Of a DNA stretch of 64,000 bases, positions 52,401-62,163 are shown one piece after another. Position numbers and translations under genes: made by a program. The stretch is from NCBI GenBank assembly GCA_963978895.1, contig OZ022246.1:2454988-2518987 (forward strand), written 5' to 3'. The DNA comes from Erpobdella octoculata (lineage: Eukaryota > Annelida > Clitellata > Hirudinida > Erpobdellidae). The notes below the pieces were generated by a model that was not told where the DNA came from, did not search any database, and saw only the letters and a program-made list of their open reading frames with translations. The stretch's first letter is position 1. Each line of letters starts with the position of its first letter.

Positions 52401-55400
52401 TTTTCTAACGAATTTTTCAGAATTACGAGAAATATATAAAACAACTTCCCACCTGGTCTGTATAAGATATTGAGCGTGATCGAACGTGTGCAGTCGGAAA
52501 ACGTGACTCTTCTTGACGTAATCCGTCGCTTTGGTGGCGAGCGCGTGCAGGATCAATATGGAGTTGCTTCCATTCGTGATCGCCGTAGCGACGGAGGAGG
52601 GACTGCCCCCCGTACGAACTTCGCCCGAAGTTTTGGCATCTTTTGATCTTCTTTCGGCACTGGAGCACTTTGCAGCAGAACGATCTTCTTTGTCGTCAGC
52701 GATGTCGGCGTCGAAACTCGCCTTGATGGCGTCGTCTTCGTCATCCTCGACTTTCTCGCCGCCGCCATCCTCCCCGTTCGTTGCCGCGGCGTTGCTGAAA
52801 CTGCTGTCCAGACTGCCGGTCCTGCTCCGGGAACTTTTTACAAACTTTCCGAGGACTTTGCTTTTGAGAGCATTTCCGAGAGTTTTCTTCGGAGTGGAAA
52901 CGCCGTTCGAAGTCGTGCCGGACATATTCAGCTGGTCCTTCATCGAGTCGTACCCGTCGAGGCTGTTCTTAGAGCTGGCTAGGCTATTTTTAGAGCTCTT
53001 GAGTTTCTTGTACTTGCTGGCCCGCTCGCTCGGATAGAGGTAGAGCGTGGTATTGCACAGAACCGCATAAAACATCTTCCACCCTCTTCTGCCCAATCCG
53101 GCTGAAATGGAAAAAAAATATATATAAAGAAATAGGATCTCGTGACGAAACATTAGATAGGGGCTAAGATAACGAAGCGTGAATAGTTCCCGATTCAACT
53201 CTAACTCTCTGCCTAGTAGTACTAGCACGTTATTATCGTCATCGGGTAATTAACGGATAAAATCATTTCCGCCTAGGGTACGTAAAAAAAAACAAAATAC
53301 AGTGCCGCAGAGATCTGCAGGAGGCGCTCTTTAAACATTCACATTGACTGACAAGAGAGAACTTCATCTATGACAGCTACCAGATTTTATCGTTACAAAA
53401 ATATTTATTTATAAATTAATATGGTGTAATAATAATAATAATAATAATAATAATGTGTGCATGCATATGTGTGTGTCTGCATGTGATTTAACCAGCTGTG
53501 AGCAAAATAAAAAAAACAGCCTTTATATAACTTTGCATTACAATAAAATATCGTTAATGGTAAACAAAATTTTCGTTTTTTTTTATCGCGAAAGAACAAA
53601 TCAAATTGAATAATAACTTTTTCTGCCATTGGAATCCAAGCAGCACTTTCTCATGATGTAGCCTTTTTTAAATTCAAATTCTTCATCAAAATCCTATCAG
53701 AAAATTTAAATAAAAAAATAAATAAAAAAACCATTAAAAATGTAAACACAAAAGCCATGAAACATAAATTAAAATGCGACTAAAAAAAAAGAAAAAAATT
53801 AATGAACAAACTATTGAATTTTTATCCATTCCAGCAGTCATCAGCTGCAGAACATTCCCAGCTTCTGACGGAATTGCCGGTTGAAGTCGCTGCTGCTGAA
53901 GTGCTTGCTGCTGCTGAAGCTGTTGCTGAACTGCCATCTGCTGAGCAGCTGCCTCGTCTCTGAAAACGGTCGGCGGCAAAAATAAATACAAAAGTTCAAC
54001 AAACTTTTTTTCATTAATTTACACAAACCGCACCAAACCACACCGCACCAAGCAGCACCAAACCACACTAAACTGCACCAAACCACACCGCACCAGGCAG
54101 CACCAAACCACACTAAACTGCACCACAGCGCACCTCACTAACGAAACAGCGAGAATCAACGACCGAAATTAGAAAAGCAGACGATCAGGATTTGGCACGT
54201 AAGATAACGAAATAAACCGTTGATACAAACATCTGCAACTTGAGCGGCTCATCCCTGATGGACTGATAGAGCTGGTGGACAAACTCCTTCGACGGGAGAT
54301 CCGGTGCCACTCCGCTGTTCGCCAGCGAGTCGAGATAGTTGTCCACGAAATCTTGAGCAGTCAGCCTCTGCATGTAGGTCTGCAAACGAACGAAAGTGCA
54401 GACTGGCGTGAAAAACACGCGTAAGAGCTTTCCTCCTCGAAACCGAAGTAGGAGATTTAAAACGAAAATGAATATTCATAACCTGATTGTTGAACTCGTT
54501 GTCTAGTGATAAAAGAGCACAGGCCAGGGAGTGGACAACAGCTGTTGGAAATGTCATAAAATTGTTTTATATCTCCTTATTTTAATAAACCATTAAAAGA
54601 ACAGTTAAATAACAGCAACAACAACCACAACAACAACAATAATAATAATATATTTATTCATTTATGCAAAGCAGCCTTTAAAAACATTAATGGGCAACTC
54701 TTTAAAAACCATAAAATTTGATCATATTAAAAAATAATAGCTAGACAAGACAAATAGCAACTGATGACTTAAAGACAATCTAAATCACGTGCAGAGACAC
54801 ATACGCACGTGCATATCTCGCACGCTCACGCACACGCACACATTCACACACACACACACACGAACCTCTGTTACTGAAAGCACTGGGATTGCACAGGAGG
54901 TATCGATGGGCGAAGTGCTGTATCAGCTGATCCTTGTCGCAGACGAAATCCGGAGCGAAGGCGAGAGACCTGAGGAAGATCCTGAGCGATTGGTCGAACA
55001 TCTCCCCGGTGAAATCAAAGTGCTTCAAATATTCTTCTCCGACCATGACTGCAAAACTGTTCCTGAAATTACCATTAGATTACATTACATAACTTAACTT
55101 AACTTAAGCAGGTGGCCTACATCTGTCAAAAATGAGCTTAATTAGCATAGCTCACAAAAATGAAGAAGAAGAAACAAAGAATGTCCTTGGAAAGAACAGC
55201 TATAAAAGATATTTTAACGTGTATAAGGAGTATTTTGACACATACGTATAAGGAGTATTTTAACGTGTATAAGGAGTATTTTAACGTGTATAAGGAGTAT
55301 TTTAACGTGTATAAGGAGTATTTTAACACATATAAAAAATATTTGAACACATATAAGGAGCATTTTTACACATATATAAAACATATTTGAACACATATAA

Positions 55401-58389
55401 AAAGTATCTTAACACATACAAAAAGTATTTTAAAACATATAAAAAGTATTTTAACACATATGCAAGAAGTTTTGGAACACATACGAGGAGTATTTTAACC
55501 CGTATTAGAAGTATTTTAAAACATGTAAGGAGTATTTGAATAATAAAAAACATTAACTCATATAAGAAGTATTTTAACACATATAAAAAGTATTTTAACG
55601 CATATAAAGAGTATTTTAACTCACATACAATTAGCTTTTTAACAGGTATGAAAATCATATTAGCAGGAAATAGAAAACACATTGCAAGTGAAACATGCAA
55701 ACCACATGCATATATACATGCAGTATTACATCGTGCTAACCAAGAATGTTTGTTCAGCAGAATAAAGCTCAAACCCTTTCACCAACTTAAATAAATTTTA
55801 GCACAATTAATAATTTTTAACCAATAGAGAACATGGCCCCCTGCAGCTAGACCAATGCAGAAAATGCACCCCCCTGCAACTGGACCAATGGAGAACATGG
55901 CCCCAATACAATTGGACCAAATGCTTTTCATGATTTCATAACCCAAGTACAACTGTGACATTTTGCCAGATTTTATAGGTATAATAATCTATCTCTTACT
56001 TGATGTGTCTTTTTATTATCACTTAGAACATACAAATAATTAAAATTTATTTTTAAATCAACAAAACTCAAGTTAACAAATCAAAACATGCAAATAATTG
56101 AAATTTATTTTGAAATCAACAAAACTCAAGCTAACAAATCAAAACATACAAATAATTAAAATTTATTTTTAAATCAACAAAACTCAAGTTAACAAATCAA
56201 AACATGCAAATAATTGAAATTTATTTTGAAATCAACAAAACTCAAGCTAACAAATCAAAACATGCAAATAATTGAAATTTATTTTGAAATCAACAAAACT
56301 CAAGTTAACAAAACAAAACATACAAATAATTAAAGTTTATTTTTAAATCAACAAAACTCAAGTTAACAAATCAAAACATACAAATAATTAAAATTTATTT
56401 TTAAATCAACAAAACTCAAGTTAACAAATCAAAACATTCAAATAATTGAATTTTATTTTGAAATCAACAAAACTCAAGTTAACAAAACAAAACATGCCGT
56501 TTACTGAGATGTCTGGTGATGTCTGTTTTCCTGAAACCCTGAAGGAAGAAGAGCCTCTTGGCAAGCCTCGCAGCTGACGGTCGTTCGCTCTCTCTTGAAA
56601 CTCTCTGCGAGAAAGACCTGAAATCAGCCAGCAGCATCTGCTGCCTCTCGAATGCCGTGAAAGATTCGTCCGAGAACGCCGTTTCATTTTCTGCCTCGCC
56701 GCTTGCCATTCCGTTCGCTTTTACTTCCGAGGGAGGCACGTCGATGAATCCTTTTGAATTGGCATTACCGTCTTCTTCTTCAGGGGGCAGGAGATCAGAT
56801 ATTTTGGAAAAGGCAGAAGCTGGGGCATGCGCACACTCCGGATTGGCACTTTCCGATTTGGAGCCGCAAATTCCCGACGATCTAGGACTGGTTTCGTGGT
56901 GAACGGATGGTTGTCCTTGCTGAAAAGACTTTGAGTCGAGATTTTTCGTGGCAACGCTGACAAATTTAACGGACGGAGAGACCGGCGACGAGTCTGAGCT
57001 TCCGGGGGACTTGGAAAACGAGTCCGGAGAAATGCAGTTATCGTGTTTTCTACAGAAATTGACCTGGTGAGTTGCGGCGGTAGGCGATTTGGCGCTGGAA
57101 CCTGCAGGTTGGAAATTCTTCTTAAACTGTTTTATCCTCGACTGTAAGGCAAAAGTATCGTCGCTAGGAATCTTCTCGTTGGCAAGCTTAGAGGCTTTAG
57201 ACGTCTGAAACGTTCCCTCGCCAGAGGCCTGACTGTCGAAGTTCCTGACAAACGACACCAGTTCGTCGTTTATGACGTCTGACATATCGTCGTCGAAATC
57301 GTTGCCGTCGTGCACCTCGGTCGATTGGATGGGGGTGCTCACTTCGTCGTAGTCCATAGAATCGTCGGTCGCGTTCACGGCGGTCACGCAACTCTCTGTA
57401 CTGCTGGACATGAGACTGTTCGAATCGAAATTGTGGTCCATAGGGTCGAGCGATATCGCTACGCTGTCGCTATCGTCGCACTCTTCGTTTCGACTAGAAT
57501 CGAGGTCGCTGGAATCGTCCGTGTCCCCTTGTAGGTTGTACGTTTCTTGACTTTTGCTGAACCTGCTCATCAGGTTGGCGGTTTTATTTCCGAGCCTCCG
57601 AAAGTCGAAGCTGTTGAGCCTCGGACGTTTCTTGAAATTAAGCTGCTTATCCTCTTCGTTTTCAATGATCAGTTTATTTTCTAGAGTAGAGTCGTTGTCA
57701 TTATCGGTTATGGCAAGCATGCATTTACCGCTTTTTGATGGATCATCTTTGGACGCATCGTGAAAAGAATTAGAAGTCGTAGTCCCCTTCTCATCACTGA
57801 TGCCTATCTTATTTGCTTCAAATTCTCCCGAGTCTACATTGGACTCACTGCTATTGCTGAGCCTGTTGGATTGTAGTTTAGATAAGAATTTTGAAGGAGA
57901 GATGAGAGTAAAGATGGAATGATCAGAGTTTCCAGAAATAAATCCAGCATCTGGACATAAAGTAGAGATGTTTTTGAAGTTATTCAAATCTCCATTTCTG
58001 CCACTGCTATCTAGTGTCAAATCCTCTAAGCTTTCTTCAGATTTTATGGGAACAGAGTCTATTTTCGTCAAATGTGTCTCATAATCCTCAAAGCTTGAAT
58101 CAAAAAGACTGACTTTTCCCCTGTATTTAGGAGATAGCAGAATATCAGTTCTAAAGAAACTTGCCTTATCACTTTGAAATTTGTCAAGTGAGTCAACTGA
58201 ATTTGTTGTCTTAGAAGTGTCGTTAAAGAAAAAAGCATATTTGGCAGGGGAAAAATTAACTGGCAGTGATTTTGTCATAATGTCCTCGTCGCAAAAGTTG
58301 GTTTTGTTAACACCGTCTTTTTCAAAAGACCGATCTTGATCAAAAGAAGTTGATGGCCCAGTACTTTTTGCTATTTCCATTTCAGACAT
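49465..58389 (-). CDS. PSD: EFA6/PSD-type Sec7-PH protein with degenerate Sec7 catalytic motifs
   Basis: About 1345 residues, membrane- and cytoskeleton-associated; family members exchange nucleotide on Arf6. Exons (minus): about 56500-58389, 54866 to about 55062, 54483-54541, 54231-54379, 53812-53959, 53618-53693, 52453-53101, 51767-51914, 50145-50288, 49465-50049. The exon 1/2 junction (after RHLSK) is not settled; the others keep phase. Exon 1 is a 600-residue Ser/Asp-rich region, then Sec7 begins (AARLAKRLFFLQGFRKTDIT) and continues EEYLKHFDFTGEMFDQSL, HFAHRYLLCNPSAF, VHSLACALLSLDNEFNNQ, AQDFVDNYLDSLA. The PH domain follows (FKKGYIMRKCCLDSNG, RRGWKMFYAVL, HALATKATDYVKKSHVFRL), with a large insertion. 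A coiled region (REQIAQHEKMVGKYEKLL) and a Ser/Pro-rich tail end it. The position of the catalytic Glu is Phe, and NTDLHG reads DNEFNN, so GEF activity is doubtful. EFA6 family membership itself is clear. Confidence 0.92.
50640..50995. repeat. About 35-bp minisatellite in an EFA6 intron
   Basis: The unit ATTTCCATATAAGAATGCTT plus GATACCATCATCATC is present about nine times, varying in the number of ATC triplets and AT(A/T)AG. Confidence 0.9.
51535..51735. repeat. 29-bp minisatellite in an EFA6 intron
   Basis: The unit TAAGGGATTTAAAAATAAATAAATTAATA is present about seven times (typical core GGGATTTAAAAATAAATAAA). Confidence 0.9.
51965..52165. repeat. About 20-bp minisatellite in an EFA6 intron
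   Basis: The unit AAAATATACATAAATTATCTC (about 20-21 bp) is present about nine times with single-base variants, upstream of exon 8 on the minus strand. Confidence 0.85.
54030..54135. repeat. CACCAAACCACAC tandem repeat in an EFA6 intron
   Basis: Low-complexity CACC-rich array of about 100 bp with higher-order units (ACCACACCGCACCAAGCAGC). Minus-strand frames made of Trp/Cys/Gly are artefacts. Confidence 0.85.
55200..55640. repeat. 18/24-bp minisatellite in EFA6 intron 1
   Basis: The unit TATAAGGAGTATTTTAACRY (18-20 bp) is repeated about 20 times with growing divergence to the right. It is followed at 55795-55920 by two or three copies of a 30-bp unit containing AATGGAGAACATGGCCCC. Confidence 0.88.
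56025..56490. repeat. 58-bp minisatellite adjoining EFA6 exon 1
   Basis: About eight copies of a 58-bp unit (ATCAACAAAACTCAAGTTAA, then CAAATCAAAACATGCAAATA, then ATTGAAATTTATTTTGAA). The array abuts the 3' end of exon 1, so the donor region (56480-56503) lies at its edge. Confidence 0.92.
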
Positions 58390-60707
58390 CTATGCCCGGC
58401 ATCGATGTATGATTTTTCACAAAATTGTCTCGCTATATGCCACTACGACACTGACTCCGTCCAACCTGTTACCTCTACGATTTTAAAATTTAAATTGTGA
58501 AGTTGTGAAATTGGAACGAATTGTTGCGGACAGCGTTCTTCTTTCGTTTGGAAGGGAACAAAAGAAAAATTCTAGCTTTCGAAATTTTAGACTAGAAACG
58601 CTCATAAAAATCTAAAGCAACCTTAAAACACATTATTTTAAAGCTGCCTTAAAACATAAACAGCATGGAAACGATATATTACGGGCATATTCTTTTATTA
58701 TCGATTTCCATTTTCGGTTCAGTACTCGCTTAAAATTATTACTGAGGTGCGTTTTGTCGCACAGAAGCCAGGGCCAGATCCTGAGCGGAGCGGTTAGCAA
58801 GTTATTTCTTTTATTATTATTTAATGTTTTTTTACAAACTTGAATATAATAACTTTTACAATTATTTGTTTTTAATTGCATAAATTTTACAATAAATGCT
58901 TATTTTACATCTTTGCAAACTACAAAAATATAGTTAATTTCCGTGAATTAATTAAAAGTTAAAAAAATTTTGATTGCAAGCCAAAGGCCTATTTATAACT
59001 TATATTAAGCTTATTATTTAGCACACGTTTGAAAGCAATACACCTATATTCAAGGTGCAAAGTGAGCTAAAACACTGAAATATACGTAATGGATTTTTCT
59101 AAAATGATAGCAGTTTCTTGCATTGCGTACAGGAATCACCTCTGCATCATTTATTACTTTTTTACTGCACTAACAAAAACAATCCACTTAGATATCTTCT
59201 CCCACCATGCTGTAATTATGCCAAAGACCTTATTGGTCTGTGATTTTCGGAGTTATCAGGATAAAATTAATCTATGTTCCAAATTATGCTATGTATGCAA
59301 CCGTATCGAAATTTAAGTGAGCTTGAAAATAACTAGAACAAAATTAAATCTTTAATTGTGTAATATACTAACAAAATCTAACCTAAAATGGCCAACTCAC
59401 ATAAATGCTTAATTAAACCAGAAGATATTAATGATGTTAATATGACTTTAACAAAATAAAAACACAGACACACGTTTGTAACCATAAAACATTGCTTGTA
59501 ACAATTTAAAAATATTTACATCAGTAAATAGGTATGCATATTAAAGTATATACCGGAAAACAGGGAGTATAAAATCGTTCTCCACGGAAAGACAAGCACC
59601 ACCGAGCCTTATTAGCAGGCGTTCAATAAACGTCTACATTGATTGACTGATGTAAAACAATCACAATCTCTCAAAGCTTAAATAATAGAATAATTTCATA
59701 TAATTACACAACAATCACCTCTATTTGTGATGATTATTATGCAATCATATTAAATGTTTTGATTTATAAGAATTAAACATGGTCTTATACAAAAGAAAAA
59801 AAACTATGAATGTAAGTTGTACATTGCATCAGTTCAAAACCATAACCATAATTTTTTAAAAATACGACATTATGTTCAGATGCTATTTAAAAGTGAATTT
59901 ATAACAGAGATAAAACTAGTGAAGAAGGTAGTAAGAACGTGTAAATTATGTGTCTCAACCTTGTGTTGAACAGCATTTAAAGCGTGAAATCACACAACTA
60001 ATAAGACAGATAAGATGACAATATGAGAAGAAATTATTAATAAAAAATATTTAAAACGCTTTTAATTTTACAAAAACACTGAACAAATCAACCTCAAAAG
60101 CTAAAAGAGACATCTGCTCCTGCATAGCATCTTCTTTTAAGAAATCACTTAGTATTTAGTTTGAAGCTATAGTAAAAGTTTGCAATCGATTGAAGAACAA
60201 TATATAATATTATTGGAGCATAATAACACCTGAGTAATTAGATGATTAAGTTTAAATTATGTTTTTGTACATAGTGAACAATAAATATAGATATGCAAAT
60301 AATAATAATAATAATATTAACAATAAAAATTTAGAGAAAAAAATCGATAAAAAATAACTAACAAATAATACAGAAATACAAGATGTGAGTCACAATCAAT
60401 AGAAAATTTCAACCAATCTCTTCAAACCATAGATTTATAATATGTATAAAATTGCACATACTACAAGTATATGCTTAGAAAATTTTACAAATTTAAAAAT
60501 CGCAAACAATTCGACAGAGTTTATTATTTATAAAAACTAAACATATAACAAAGCCTAAAACTAAATATTTAAAAATCATCGATAACCCAACGAACGGGTA
60601 GGAGGATGGACCATCGGGTAGGAGGATGGACCCTGTTAACCGCCTTGTACGTGATCTTATTTCTTCTTTTTGGCGGAAAGATCCTACGAGCTTCGTTGTT
60701 TAATAAT
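58390..60707. other. Intergenic region upstream of EFA6 and downstream of MFSD11
   Basis: 58390-58560 is the likely EFA6 5' untranslated region/promoter. The rest is AT-rich with no recognised gene. A GC-richer patch lies at 58745-58800. A small block at 59570-59640 (AAGACAAGCACCACCGAGCC, then TTCAATAAACGTCTACATTG) looks like a repeat tail. Open frames at 58633-58881 and 59089-59316 are unsupported. Confidence 0.45.
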
Positions 60708-62131
60708 TTAATTGATTTCTGAATAAGACCTGATGATCTGCATCTTGCTCATCCTGTCTACGAAGAAGAAGAGGACGCTGCCGATGACCGACAGTATCAA
60801 CAAGATGAGAAGTTGCCACTGGAGTAAGAGCCTCAGACTGTACACGAAAGCAGCGGCCGATGCCAAAGACTGAGTGCCGAAAAACGGAAAAATAAAAATC
60901 AGAATTATATGAAAACTCAATTTTATTTAATGTAAAATATTTCTTCAAGCGACTTTAAATTCATTAGCAGCACAAAAAACGTGGAAAATTTTTCAATATT
61001 CTATACAGAGTCTTTTGGCCCACCAGTAACAGTGCACAGTGTCAGTAAGGGAGACATTTCATAGTCATAACTATTGCAGTAGCACCAGAACCAGCTCATG
61101 CCCATGGAAGCCTACAGCTGCATGCCACCAGTGTACAAGTACCCGACATCGGAAAGCGCAAACAAATATATAAAAAAAAAGACCACCAGCTTAAGCACTA
61201 ACTCAAATATGTAACTAACTCACCTGTATAAACTTGAACAGGGCACAAGCTGAAGACACGTCGGCAGGGAACAGCAAACTCAGAATCGGATAAATCTGTA
61301 CAACGTTGTCGAAATATATCATTTTCAAAATATATCATTTTCAAAATATATCATTTTCAAAATATATCATTTTCAAAATATATCATTTTCAAAATATATC
61401 ATTTTCAAAATATATCATTTTCAAAATATATCATTTTCAAAATATATCATTTTCAAAATATATCATTTTCAAAATATATCATTTTCAAAATATATCATTT
61501 TCAAAATATATCATTTTCAAAATATATCATTTCAAAATATATCATTTTCAAAATATATCATTTTCAAAATATATCATTTTCAAAATATATCATTTTCAAA
61601 ATATATCATTTTCAAAATATATCATTTTCAAAATATATCATTTTAAAACAACTAATAGAAATTTTTGTTAACAAACTGATTTTGTTAACTAACTAATCTT
61701 GTTAACTAACTAATTTATAATTACATATACATATAGTTAAAATAAATAAAAACAATTGTTATTGAAAATAAAATACAATAAAATAAAATACCAAAAGAAA
61801 ATAAAGTTTAATTGAAAAGACCTTAAACTATAACAACAAAACATGAATACCTGAGTATTGAAAGCACTGTCGCCAAGGCCAAGAAGAACTGCTGAGGCCA
61901 CTACGGTGTATTTACTGATAAAAATGTCAACAACTCATCATTATTATTATTATTTATTATCTATTATATATTATTTCTAATATTGTTATAATTATATTGT
62001 TATACAAACAGGATACTAATTAGGTTCATTGAAGTGACTAGAACTGACCTCTTTATATATATATAAATACACACACACACACATACATACATACATACAT
62101 ACATACATACATACATACATACATACATACA

Positions 62132-62163
<32 letters not shown>

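Noticed and set aside
53841..54113. Trp/Cys-rich frame (WFGAAWCGVVW)
   Set aside because: Translation of the CACCAAACC tandem repeat in an EFA6 intron.
55138..55772. Minus-strand frame of YVLKYFLYVLKYFLY repeats
   Set aside because: Translation of the 18-20 bp minisatellite in EFA6 intron 1, not a membrane protein.
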